Part shown: positions 17,611-27,234 of the stretch, in pieces
Layout of the letters: each line of letters starts with the position of its first letter
Position numbering within the stretch: the first letter of the stretch is position 1
Assembly: GCA_022451925.1 (NCBI GenBank)
Contig: JAKUNL010000025.1
Location: 1-43,877, forward strand
DNA length: 43,877 nt
Direction: 5' to 3'
DNA from: Dehalococcoidia bacterium
Lineage (GTDB): Bacteria > Chloroflexota > Dehalococcoidia > Lucifugimonadales > UBA3495
Made by a program: the position numbers and the translations under genes
The notes under the pieces: generated by a model
Database searches by the model: none
What the model saw: only the letters and a program-made list of their open reading frames with translations
What the model was told of the DNA's origin: nothing

Positions 17611-19011
17611 TTAAATGTCCAAGTAGGCGGAAAAATCAGATGGCCTAACCACAATGCGGTCAACGAATAATCCGGGGGTAATAATCTCTTCTGGACCAAG
17701 CTGGCCTGGTTCCACAATCTCATCCACTTCTACCACTGTCACCTTAGCGGTAGTGGCCATCACTGGGTTGAAGTTTCGGGAAGTACCCTTGTAGACCACG
17801 TTGCCCAGGGTGTCTGCCTTGTGACCACGAATGATACAGTAGTCAGCCCGCAGCCCAGTTTCTAAGACGTAGTCTTTACCGTCAATCGTCCTGGTCTCTT
17901 TGTTATCGCCTAACAGTGTTCCAACCCCCGTCGGGGTGTAGAAAGCCGCCACTCCGGCACCACCGCTTCGAAGACGTTCAGCAAGAGTGCCTTGGGGCAC
18001 TACTTCAAGGTCAGTTTCCCCCCTATTGTAAGCTTCCTCAAATGCGCTGGGACGAGACGCAGACGGAGAGACAGGGTAGGACGCCGTGGCTTTAACCACC
18101 TGATTATTTTCCACTAGTATACTGTGGTCAATGATATTGGGAGAACCAAAGGCGCTGACACGGGCCACACCAGCCGTGTTGCTGATCAACTGTAAGTTCT
18201 TAACACCTAAATCGCGTAGACCAACCATCAGGTAATGCGCCATGCCGCCGGGGCCAGCAAATCCATCAACGTTAATTACTGAGCCTTCTGGTACATCCAG
18301 AAGCGCATCCACAGCACTTGGATAGACTTTGTTGGGAGGGACAATGGCCGGAATATCAACGGTCAATTCCTTTAATCCAGATGAGACGGACAGCGGCGCA
18401 TCGGTAATAGAGATTACGTCCTCAGCAGCCCAACCAGGGGCCGTCTCAATTAACTCCAGACCACTGGCAACTACTTTGATGACTGCAACATCGGTAATAA
18501 TTAAGTCCAGCCGACCCGCTCCGTCCACAGGTAAAGTACATTTCTCTACTATGTTCGAGCGACCGCCTGGTCCCTGGTGGGGCATTACGGCAACCACGGT
18601 AGACGAACCGTAGGCCATGTCTACCGCTGAACCAGGGGCAAATAACCCTGCCGTCTTTTCCGTGGTCCAGTGAACGAAGTCTCCTTTTGTTGAGACTTGC
18701 GATGGCTCCAAAATCGCAACGTCAGTATGCCCACCCCGTAAAATACCGGCCACGTCAACCACGCCGGTAAATGAACCACCAGGGAGCATGGCTACAAGAC
18801 TCCCACCAGCGTCTACCGAGACCCCATCGTTATCTTGGCCTGTATAACCCAGTGCCCCGCTATCCGCTATGAACCAGACACCTCCACTGGCCGGTAGTTC
18901 AAATGGCAAGTGACAAGGTAAACCCATTCCAAGGGCGACAACTGCACCTGGGAATAACTCTTGGGCGGCACGTAGCACCATGTTGGATGATTCTAGCCGA
19001 TTGCCTGGCAT
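17611..19011 (-). CDS. fused CoA-transferase, subunit B-like then subunit A-like
   Basis: The 466-residue protein joins a B-type half (about 1-215) to an A-type half (about 226-466). This is the reverse of the A-then-B order in mammalian SCOT. The B half keeps ALGMGLP (26-32), but where the stand-alone neighbour has YHSESG it reads FIADSG, so the catalytic glutamate aligns with Asp50 without gaps. The A half has VPQGTLAERLRSGGAG (338-353), AFYTPTGVGT and the TLGNVVYKGTSRNFNP segment near 401-416. The start ATG at 19011 follows CGGAGA, 17 bases after the separate A gene. Gene order A, B-A, B suggests a duplicated AB operon whose inner pair fused. It may be a CoA-transferase with altered chemistry, or a thioesterase. 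Confidence 0.88.
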   Translation of the reverse strand: MPGNRLESSNMVLRAAQELFPGAVVALGMGLPCHLPFELPASGGVWFIADSGALGYTGQDNDGVSVDAGGSLVAMLPGGSFTGVVDVAGILRGGHTDVAILEPSQVSTKGDFVHWTTEKTAGLFAPGSAVDMAYGSSTVVAVMPHQGPGGRSNIVEKCTLPVDGAGRLDLIITDVAVIKVVASGLELIETAPGWAAEDVISITDAPLSVSSGLKELTVDIPAIVPPNKVYPSAVDALLDVPEGSVINVDGFAGPGGMAHYLMVGLRDLGVKNLQLISNTAGVARVSAFGSPNIIDHSILVENNQVVKATASYPVSPSASRPSAFEEAYNRGETDLEVVPQGTLAERLRSGGAGVAAFYTPTGVGTLLGDNKETRTIDGKDYVLETGLRADYCIIRGHKADTLGNVVYKGTSRNFNPVMATTAKVTVVEVDEIVEPGQLGPEEIITPGLFVDRIVVRPSDFSAYLDI

Positions 19012-19028
19012 TCCAAAATCTCCGATCG

Positions 19029-19730
19029 TCAGTCCGACAGGACAAGACGGTCAATGAATATCGCTTGGGTAATAACCAATTCAGGATCAATCCCTCCTGG
19101 CTCATGAACGGTGTCGACTTCGGCCACCGTGACTCCTGCGGCCATGGCCATTGTGGGGTTCCAATTACGACTGGTCGCTTGGTAAACCATGTTACCTAGA
19201 GTGTCGGCTACTTCAGCCCTAAGCAGGGCATAATCGGCCTTAAGGGCGAATTCCAACACGTGCTCTCTACCGTCGTATAGGCGCTTTTCTTTATCTTCTG
19301 CAAACCTTGTACCAGCACCACTGGGAAGAAATACCCCGCCGATCCCCGCGCCTCCGGCGCGGAGCCTCTCTGCCAAAACACCTTGTGGGACAATTTCAAG
19401 TTCCAAGTTGCCCGACTCCCAGGCCTTTTTTACCAAACCACCGTACACGGGATGAAACGGCATCGGAGAGATAATCTTCTTGATTTTTCCGGTCGCAACC
19501 AGGTCTGCAATAGTAAAGTCGGTAGATTCTTGAACCCACGCCCCCTGGCAAATCAATGTCAGTTCTGATACCTCAATTTCTGACAGTGCTTGTAGGAGTT
19601 TCTGCGGTATCCCACATCTAGCAAACCCAGCTACCAGTACTGTATCTCCAATGGAAATTCCCTCCAGAGCGTCTTTCCCCGACGGATAGAGTTTGCCATT
19701 TGTTGACGGATTATCTGGGACACTGATCAT
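19029..19730 (-). CDS. scoA: class I CoA-transferase subunit A (3-oxoacid CoA-transferase type)
   Basis: The 233-residue protein matches the alpha subunit of 3-oxoacid CoA-transferases: VAGFARCGIPQKLLQAL (about 33-49), the EIVPQGVLAERLRAGGAG segment, and the CoA-site strand ADTLGNMVYQATSRNWNP. Length is typical (220-235). The ATG at 19730 has AGGA six bases upstream. It leads the array, with a perfect TATAAT about 70 bases ahead, and is followed after 17 bases by the B-A fusion. It could pair with the fused B half or with the terminal B subunit. Confidence 0.9.
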   Translation of the reverse strand: MISVPDNPSTNGKLYPSGKDALEGISIGDTVLVAGFARCGIPQKLLQALSEIEVSELTLICQGAWVQESTDFTIADLVATGKIKKIISPMPFHPVYGGLVKKAWESGNLELEIVPQGVLAERLRAGGAGIGGVFLPSGAGTRFAEDKEKRLYDGREHVLEFALKADYALLRAEVADTLGNMVYQATSRNWNPTMAMAAGVTVAEVDTVHEPGGIDPELVITQAIFIDRLVLSD

Positions 19731-19799
19731 AGAGAATCCTGTTTCGCCCTTGAGTTTCAGGTGTAGGTGTGGTCATGCTGAGTTTCTCGGCAGCAACGC

Positions 19800-19805
19800 A
19801 TTATA
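19800..19805 (-). promoter_or_regulatory. -10 element of the CoA-transferase operon
   Basis: A perfect TATAAT on the minus strand lies 70 bases before the A-subunit start. At the -35 distance stands a poor TGGAAC, part of an inverted repeat GTTCC-N4-GGAAC (19823-19836) that could bind a regulator. The groEL terminator lies just upstream, so the operon needs its own promoter here. Confidence 0.5.
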
Positions 19806-19863
19806 GCTGGACAAAGGCAAATGTTCCACGGGGAACCCACCGAGTGTAATTCGATAGATTTTT

Positions 19864-19910
19864 ATCACAAAAAAGCCGCCCTTCGTAAAGAAGGGCGGCT
19901 TTTTTGTGAT
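19864..19910. terminator. strong symmetrical intrinsic terminator after groEL
   Basis: Two perfectly complementary 21-base arms (19864-19884 and 19890-19910) flank a five-base loop. The GC-rich GCCGCCCTTC core is bordered by a six-base A/T run, so on the minus strand the stem ends in TTTTTT as expected for termination of groESL. The element reads the same way on the other strand. Confidence 0.93.
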
Positions 19911-19938
19911 TGTTGCAGGAGATCCTGGAATGAAATTC

Positions 19939-21588
<1,650 letters not shown>

Positions 21589-21642
21589 TCAAGAATGGGC
21601 TTTTACCTGCCCTGTTGAGTTGTTCCAAATGTATATCGCTAG

Positions 21643-21933
21643 TTAGCCGATCTTCGCTAGTATGTCACTTTCCCGAAGAATCAACAGTTCATCGTCGCCG
21701 TCTTTGTATTCCGTTCCGGCGAACTTAGAGTAAATCACACGGTCTCCCTTGGCGAGTTCCATGGGAATCCTGCTGCCATCCTCGCTGACCCGGCCGGGTC
21801 CAACGGCGATGACCTCACCCTCCTGGGGTTTTTCCTTGGCGGTATCCGGCAGGTAGATTCCACCCTTTGTAGTCTGTTCACCTTCGCTGGGCTTCACCAC
21901 CACACGTTCTCCCAATGGCGTAAAGTTTGCCAC
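21643..21933 (-). CDS. groES: 10 kDa co-chaperonin GroES
   Basis: The 96-residue lid protein of the GroEL chaperonin has the expected [42 protein letters not shown] succession (shown here only as family pattern: mobile loop at about 17-32 and the conserved GEVIAVGPG). The start is GTG at 21933, five bases after a strong AAGGAGG; no ATG is nearby. It is the first gene of groESL, under the promoter and CIRCE-like operator upstream. Confidence 0.98.
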   Translation of the reverse strand: MANFTPLGERVVVKPSEGEQTTKGGIYLPDTAKEKPQEGEVIAVGPGRVSEDGSRIPMELAKGDRVIYSKFAGTEYKDGDDELLILRESDILAKIG

Positions 21934-21992
21934 CGCGGCCTCCTTCTAAATCTCCGGGACAATTTGGTAGCCCGGCATTATTCTTACGTGGG

Positions 21993-22019
21993 ATAGCACT
22001 CCCAATTCAGAAGTGCCAA
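21993..22019. promoter_or_regulatory. CIRCE-like HrcA operator
   Basis: ATAGCACTC (21993-22001), nine bases, then AAGTGCCAA (22011-22019) match the CIRCE consensus TTAGCACTC-N9-GAGTGCTAA at 8 of 9 and 7 of 9 positions, with exact spacing. It lies just downstream of the groES -10 element, where HrcA would block transcription until heat shock. Confidence 0.85.
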
Positions 22020-22022
22020 TCC

Positions 22023-22051
22023 ATGTTAGGCTTGGCACAACACCTTGTCAA
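22023..22051 (-). promoter_or_regulatory. sigma70-type promoter of groESL
   Basis: On the minus strand a perfect TTGACA (22046-22051) and TAACAT (22023-22028) are separated by exactly 17 bases. The start site would fall inside the CIRCE-like repeat. Confidence 0.75.
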
Positions 22052-22184
22052 CATTCACGTGCCCGGCCTAGTATTTAATGGCAACTATTTATACGCTCAA
22101 TTAACATTTATATCCATTTTATCTTGTTAGAAACGACACCACTTCTAGCTGTGCTCCATCCATTCTGACTAAAGAGGAACCAAT

Positions 22185-22940
22185 ATTACTGAAGACATCC
22201 TAGACCTCGGGCCGGTGACTGTAACTTTGGCTCAAAACGTGGCAACGGTCACAATGAACCAACCCGAGAATGGCAATCGAATCGACAGCGATATGGCTCG
22301 CGCTCTAGCCGAAACATACCGGTTAATCTCCGAATATGACGGTCTGAGGTTAGCCGTTCTATGCGCAAATGGTGACGTTTTCTCTGTCAATGATGGATGT
22401 GACCCACCCCAAACAGCGGGAGCAACGGCGGTAGCTGGCCTTAAGATTCCCTTATTAGCTGTGATAAATGGCGATGCGACCGGACTAGGATTAGAGCTGG
22501 CGCTGACAGCAGATCTCCGCATCAGCGTTACCGCCGCTAAGTTCGGGTTTCCAGACATGTCCAGGGGAGTCATCCCCAAAAACGGCGGCACACAACGGCT
22601 GCCCAGACTCGTAGGGCCGTCTTGGGCCAAAGACATGTTACTCACTGGGCGCATAGTGGACGCCACAGAGGCATTATCCATCGGTCTCGTAAATCGAGTC
22701 GAAGAGAGCCGCGGACAGTTGGCCGTATTAGCCTCTGAAATAACAGAACAGATATCAACGGCCAGCCCCATCAGCGCACGCTATGCCAAAGAAGCGGTCG
22801 GCCATGGAATGGATCTTTCTTTGGAACAGGGTTTAGGACTTGAAGCAGATTTGAACATTATATTGCAATCCACATCGGATAGGGCTGAAGGGGTAAAGTC
22901 CTTTTTGGAAAAACGCCCTCCCAAATTTGACGGCTCTTAG
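22185..22940 (+). CDS. enoyl-CoA hydratase/isomerase family protein, probable ATT start
   Basis: The crotonase-fold protein has about 251 residues. From the GTG at 22215, Glu94 in GLGLELALTADLR is the first catalytic glutamate. The second is Asp114 (FPDMSRGVIP), and the usual CAGADL oxyanion loop reads SVNDGCD, so activity may differ from simple hydration. The GTG lacks a ribosome site. Reading upstream in frame adds ITEDILDLGP, the usual crotonase N-terminus, beginning with ATT at 22185 behind AGAGGAA, five to seven bases away. A stop at 22170 excludes a longer start. I therefore prefer the ATT start; a base error in an ATG is the alternative. It opens the catabolic cluster, divergent from groES. 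Confidence 0.82.
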   Translation: MTEDILDLGPVTVTLAQNVATVTMNQPENGNRIDSDMARALAETYRLISEYDGLRLAVLCANGDVFSVNDGCDPPQTAGATAVAGLKIPLLAVINGDATGLGLELALTADLRISVTAAKFGFPDMSRGVIPKNGGTQRLPRLVGPSWAKDMLLTGRIVDATEALSIGLVNRVEESRGQLAVLASEITEQISTASPISARYAKEAVGHGMDLSLEQGLGLEADLNIILQSTSDRAEGVKSFLEKRPPKFDGS

Positions 22941-22975
22941 ACGATGACTTATCAAGTGATATAAAAGGAATTCTT

Positions 22976-23521
22976 TTGAAATTAAAACTAGACCTCCATA
23001 CCCATCCCTGGGAGGCTTTCAATTTTGTACCTCCAACAGTGGACATCGCGGAGAAAATTGTTAATCAAATCAAATCTCGGGGTATAGATGGAATCGGTAT
23101 CACCGACCACCACAACAAGGAATGGGGAATGGAACTCCGGGAAATAGTGGAAAAGCACTTTCCGGGACAGGTCGTCATCCTGCCCGGGTGGGAGATCGAG
23201 ATTCGCCCAAAGGCCAACCCATTCGCCGAGTACCAGGTGGCAGAACTCTACCTACCGGACGGCGGAGGGGTTTTCCGTACTTACTGCCATCCCGGCTATT
23301 ACTCACCTGAGATATTAATCGAACCAAACATCCATGCGATTGAGATAGACAACTACATCCACAACTGGCACATCCGCAAAGACCAAGTCTCAGAAATAGC
23401 GTCAGAGCACGACCTGATATTGATGGAAGTGAGCGACGCCCACAACCTTGAGAATATCGGTCTACGCTACACCGAAATAGATCTAGACGAACTTTACGCC
23501 AGGGCTGTTCCGGAGGCCTAA
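22976..23521 (+). CDS. PHP-domain metal-dependent hydrolase-like protein
   Basis: The 181-residue protein has the full PHP metal-ligand set: DLHTH (6-10), TDHH (43-46), Glu73 in GWEIEI, His105 in CHPG, and SDAH (153-156). PHP proteins are phosphoesterases, often phosphatases or nucleases, with a trinuclear metal site. The protein is only the bare domain, shorter than histidinol phosphatase and with no polymerase. The TTG at 22976 has AGGA seven bases upstream. It lies between two crotonase genes in the same orientation (35 and 9 base gaps), an unusual place for a phosphoesterase. A small-molecule hydrolase of the pathway is possible but not shown. Confidence 0.85.
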   Translation: MKLKLDLHTHPWEAFNFVPPTVDIAEKIVNQIKSRGIDGIGITDHHNKEWGMELREIVEKHFPGQVVILPGWEIEIRPKANPFAEYQVAELYLPDGGGVFRTYCHPGYYSPEILIEPNIHAIEIDNYIHNWHIRKDQVSEIASEHDLILMEVSDAHNLENIGLRYTEIDLDELYARAVPEA

Positions 23522-23530
23522 GCCCATCTC

Positions 23531-24256
23531 ATGTCGGATAAAGGCAGGTTCCAAACGCTCCTGTTCGAGAAAAAAGGAGCATTGGCCCATATCTCGTTAA
23601 ACCGTCCTAGAGTAGTGAACGCCTACAACATCCAAATGCGGGATGATTTCTCAGAAGCATTATTTGCCGTTGAGTTAGATTCGGACGTGCGTGCACTATT
23701 GATAACCGGGCAAGGCCGTGGTTTCTGCGCTGGAGCAGACTTAACGGAGTTTGGTTCAGCACCATCTCAGGTGATTGCCCGTCAGGTGCGTTGGGAAAGA
23801 GACGTTTGGGGGCAACTGATAAACTTGAGCAAGCCTACAGTAGCCGCTCTGCATGGCTATTGCATCGGATCCGGCTTGGAGATAGCCCTTCTCTGCGACG
23901 TAAGGATCTCAGCCGCACGAACATTATTTGCGCTGCCGGAGATACAGTTGGGTATGATTCCAGCGGCAGGCGGCACCCAATCACTTCCCAGAACAATCGG
24001 CTCATCCCAGTCAATGGACCTGCTTCTGACCGGACGACGAATCCAAGCCGAAGAGGCCCTCGCACTGGGTCTGGTGACGCGTATAGTTTCTCCGGAATCA
24101 CTTCTGGATGAAGCCTGGCTGCTAGCCAACAGATTAGCCGATCTACCAGTTGCACCAGTCGCCGCATTGAAACAGTTGCTGAGGCAGGGGATGGACTTAG
24201 ACCTACCACAGGCGCTTGAATTAGAGAGTAGGGTAACCGCTAGGTTATCCACCTGA
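23531..24256 (+). CDS. enoyl-CoA hydratase/isomerase family protein with short C-terminus
   Basis: The 241-residue crotonase has intact signatures: oxyanion loop GFCAGADL (64-71), Glu117 in GSGLEIALLCD and Glu137 in PEIQLGMIP followed by AAGGTQSLPR. Both catalytic glutamates point to genuine enoyl-CoA hydration, unlike the neighbour at 22185. The protein ends at ESRVTARLST, where relatives continue about 25 residues through a FLEKRxPxF tail. I found no continuation in another frame downstream. It begins only nine bases after the PHP gene and 44 bases before the ligase gene. Confidence 0.9.
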   Translation: MSDKGRFQTLLFEKKGALAHISLNRPRVVNAYNIQMRDDFSEALFAVELDSDVRALLITGQGRGFCAGADLTEFGSAPSQVIARQVRWERDVWGQLINLSKPTVAALHGYCIGSGLEIALLCDVRISAARTLFALPEIQLGMIPAAGGTQSLPRTIGSSQSMDLLLTGRRIQAEEALALGLVTRIVSPESLLDEAWLLANRLADLPVAPVAALKQLLRQGMDLDLPQALELESRVTARLST

Positions 24257-24300
24257 ATAATCATGCTAGATACAAAAAGAAATAGACGGGAAATGAACTG

Positions 24301-25863
24301 ATGAACACATCTGAATTCTTGACCATCGCAGGCGCCATAGTCCCCGAACGCGCCGCAGTGGTATTCGACGGCCAGACCATAACATTCGCAGACTTGGCGG
24401 AACGGGTCAACCGACTGGCCAACGGCCTATCTCGTTTAGGAGTTGGCCAAGGAGACCGAGTAGCCACCATGCAAGTTAACACCAACCAATGCATTGAGAC
24501 GTATTTCGCAGCTGCACAGCTTGACGCCATATATGTGCCAATCAACTTTCGTGCCAAGACGGAAGAACTGGCCCAGATGCTGAAGATTTCAGAACCAACA
24601 TGTCTCTTGCTAGGGGAACGTTACCTACCGTTGGTCCCAGAAAGCATGCAGTCCTCGGGGGAAATAATAATCCTAGACGGCGACCCAGTATCTAGCTCTA
24701 CAAACTATGAAACCCTTCTTACTGAGTCATCTCCGGATCAACTACATTTCCCTGAGGCTGGAGATGAAGACACCACCGTAATCATGTTCACTGCAGGTAC
24801 GACGGGCGTCCCCAAAGGTGTCATGCTTACCCACGCCAGCTTTTCTTCATACCTGTTAGCCACAGTCGAACCAGCCGATCCGGATATTGAAGAAAGCAAC
24901 CTCATAACAGTCCCTTTCTACCACATCGCAGGACTACAGGCCGCTCTCGCGGCAGTTTACGGTGGACGCACATTGGTGGTTATGCGCCAGTTCGATGCCG
25001 GGGAGTGGCTGCATCTGGTCCAAGAAAACCAAGCCAACCGCGCCATGTTGGTGCCCACCATGTTGAAGCACCTGATGGAGCATCCCAAGTTCGAGGATTA
25101 CGACCTATCATCTCTTGGAGTCATAACCTATGGTGCCGCTCCAATGCCATTGGAAGTCATACGAGAAGCCATTGGGAAATTCCCCGGCGTACGGTTCATC
25201 AACGCATTTGGTCAGACTGAGACCGCATCGACAATCACTATGTTACCTCCGGACGACCACGTACTAAACGGAAGCCAAACTGAGATAGAGACCAAACTGA
25301 AACGTCTTACATCCATCGGAAAACCGCTCGAAGATGTAGAAGTCGATATCGTGGATGAAGAAGGTCAGTCTGTTGCCGTTGGCGAAAACGGCGAGATCGT
25401 GGCAAGGGGATCGCGAATGATGGCGGGTTATTGGCACGAAGAATCAGCAACCCAAGAAACAATGCGGAGCGGCTGGATATATACCGGAGACCTAGGTTAT
25501 CAAGACGAGGATGGTTACATATATCTATCAGGCCGAGCTAAAGATTTCATCAAGCGCGGAGGAGAGATGGTTTCTCCTGAGGAAGTGGAACAGGTACTCC
25601 GCTCCCATCCATTGTTGGACGACGCAGCCGTTATCGGAGTGCCCGACGTCGAATGGGGTGAGGAAGTCAGAGCAGTGGTGGTCAGCAATGCCGAAAACAC
25701 AAACGAAGAACTGATCATAGAGTTCTGCCGAGACCGGTTAGCCGGGTTTAAGCGACCGCGTTCCGTTATCTTTGTTAGGGAGCTGCCTCGCAACGTCATG
25801 GGCAAGGTACTAAAGCGCGACCTCCGTGAAGAGTTCGGTTACCCGGTGGAAAACCGTGAATAG
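24301..25863 (+). CDS. acyl-CoA synthetase (AMP-forming, class I adenylate-forming)
   Basis: The 520-residue ligase activates a carboxylic acid with ATP to acyl-AMP and then acyl-CoA. Motifs are TAGTTGVPKG (164-173), the YHIAGLQ loop, GAAPMP, FGQTE, YTGDLGYQDEDGY, the hinge AKDFIKRGGE, and the A10 motif PRNVMGKVLK with Lys502. Length is normal for medium/long-chain or aromatic acid ligases; the substrate cannot be told. The ribosome site before the ATG at 24301 is weak. It is the probable entry enzyme of the cluster. Confidence 0.93.
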   Translation: MNTSEFLTIAGAIVPERAAVVFDGQTITFADLAERVNRLANGLSRLGVGQGDRVATMQVNTNQCIETYFAAAQLDAIYVPINFRAKTEELAQMLKISEPTCLLLGERYLPLVPESMQSSGEIIILDGDPVSSSTNYETLLTESSPDQLHFPEAGDEDTTVIMFTAGTTGVPKGVMLTHASFSSYLLATVEPADPDIEESNLITVPFYHIAGLQAALAAVYGGRTLVVMRQFDAGEWLHLVQENQANRAMLVPTMLKHLMEHPKFEDYDLSSLGVITYGAAPMPLEVIREAIGKFPGVRFINAFGQTETASTITMLPPDDHVLNGSQTEIETKLKRLTSIGKPLEDVEVDIVDEEGQSVAVGENGEIVARGSRMMAGYWHEESATQETMRSGWIYTGDLGYQDEDGYIYLSGRAKDFIKRGGEMVSPEEVEQVLRSHPLLDDAAVIGVPDVEWGEEVRAVVVSNAENTNEELIIEFCRDRLAGFKRPRSVIFVRELPRNVMGKVLKRDLREEFGYPVENRE

Positions 25864-25927
25864 AGTATTATTCTTAACTGAAACAGCTAAAGGCAAATAA
25901 TCAACTAGGGTTGGAGTTGGTTTACTG

Positions 25928-26890
25928 ATGGGAATAGGATCTGGCGAAGACATGAAGGTGACGGTAGTCGGCACCGGTGGCGTAGGTGGTTATTTTGGAG
26001 GACTTTTGGCTCGGGCTGGTCATGAGGTGACGTTCATCGCCAGAGGATCCCATCTTGATGCCATCAAAGAGAATGGCCTTAGAGTAGAAAGCCAATTAGA
26101 CGGTACATTCACCGTCCACGGGGCCGCCACAGATAACTCTTCCGAAATTGGGGAGCAAGACCTAGTTATATTCGCCGTGAAGATGTATCACAACTTAAAC
26201 GCCATTAAGATCCTACCACCTTTGATTGGACCAGACACCATAGTCTTAACTCTGCAAAACGGCATCGATAACGGCGAGATACTATCCGAAGCCGTCGGTG
26301 ACGAACACGTTATGATTGGATCTGCCTACATGGAGGGGCGAATCAGGGAGCCTGGTGTTATTACTCAAAACGGCCCAGGCATCGCAGCTTTCGGAGAGAT
26401 GGACGTGGGCATCAGCCGCCGAGGCGAGAATCTACTCCAACGTTTTCAAGAAGCTGGTTGGCGAGTAAACCTGCATGAGAATATGCCAGGCATGCTCTGG
26501 AAAAAGTTTGCCTACATAGCAGGTTCAGCCGCGGTTTGCGCCGCAGCCAACTGCGTCTACGAAGAGATGCGCACAAAGCCAGAAACAAGACAGCTAATTA
26601 GTGACGCCATCGAAGAGGTTCTAGCCGTAGGTAAAGCTCGCGGAGCACCCATCATGACCGATTCCCTGGCCTGGGCCATGGACTCACTAGATCGGTTCCC
26701 AGGGCAGGGTCGGGCGTCGATGGCCAAAGATTTTACCGACCAACGTCCCGTTGAACTAGAAGGACTAACAGGAACCGTAGTCCGATGGGCCCGGGAATTG
26801 GAAGTGCCTACCCCAGCCAATGACTTTCTTTACGCCATACTGAAACCGAGCGCAGTCCGCATCGAAGAACTCAACCAGTCCACGGCGTAG
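25928..26890 (+). CDS. ketopantoate reductase family (ApbA/PanE-like) oxidoreductase
   Basis: The 320-residue NADP-dependent reductase has the N-terminal MKVTVVGTGGVGGYFGG Rossmann motif, FIARGSHLDAI, KMYHNLNAI, LTLQNGIDN, MLWKKFAYIAGSAAVC with the catalytic-lysine region, and ELEGLTGTVVRWARE near the end, all as in PanE. PanE reduces 2-dehydropantoate; many homologues in catabolic clusters act on other 2-oxo acids. Because pan genes are absent here, an alternative oxidoreductase role is possible. The start is either ATG 25928 or, giving a more family-like N-terminus, ATG 25952; both have weak ribosome sites. Confidence 0.88.
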   Translation: MGIGSGEDMKVTVVGTGGVGGYFGGLLARAGHEVTFIARGSHLDAIKENGLRVESQLDGTFTVHGAATDNSSEIGEQDLVIFAVKMYHNLNAIKILPPLIGPDTIVLTLQNGIDNGEILSEAVGDEHVMIGSAYMEGRIREPGVITQNGPGIAAFGEMDVGISRRGENLLQRFQEAGWRVNLHENMPGMLWKKFAYIAGSAAVCAAANCVYEEMRTKPETRQLISDAIEEVLAVGKARGAPIMTDSLAWAMDSLDRFPGQGRASMAKDFTDQRPVELEGLTGTVVRWARELEVPTPANDFLYAILKPSAVRIEELNQSTA

Positions 26891-26893
26891 GTC

Positions 26894-26996
26894 GGTGTGC
26901 CGGTCAACTAGTCCCCGTCCCATAGCATAGGACCCCAAGTTGGGTTGTTAAAGGCACACCTGCCGACTAGCTTCTATCCGATCGATCATGCTATGG
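26894..26996. repeat. nested alternative inverted repeats
   Basis: GGTGTGCC (26894-26901) pairs with GGCACACC (26953-26960). CCATAGCAT (26920-26928) pairs with ATGCTATGG (26988-26996). Because the second pair straddles the first, the two stems would form a pseudoknot or be mutually exclusive. A CCCAAGTTGGG palindrome lies at 26934-26944. Structure is inferred by eye; no covariation was tested. Confidence 0.4.
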
Positions 26997-27225
26997 CGAT
27001 CTAAGCACCGGATTCGGTAAATTATTTGCTACAACCGTCACTTACGCGCACATTACAATAAGTCCATTGCGAATGACAGGAAGCATATCACCAATATAGA
27101 CGCACATAGCCGCATTAGATCAAACCTACAGAGTTCCAGTCCGTCCAAATGCCGGTTTCCAAAACGAATACCGCTTCACGAGGGATAAATAGACATGTTA
27201 TGTTAATGTCTTGACCCTTGGGCGA

Positions 27226-27234
27226 TGATATACT
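27226..27234 (+). promoter_or_regulatory. extended -10 promoter for the ThDP enzyme gene
   Basis: TG-A-TATACT is an extended -10 sequence, about 150 bases ahead of the ThDP enzyme start. A TTGACC occurs only 12 bases upstream, too close for a -35, so recognition would depend on the TG extension. Confidence 0.45.
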
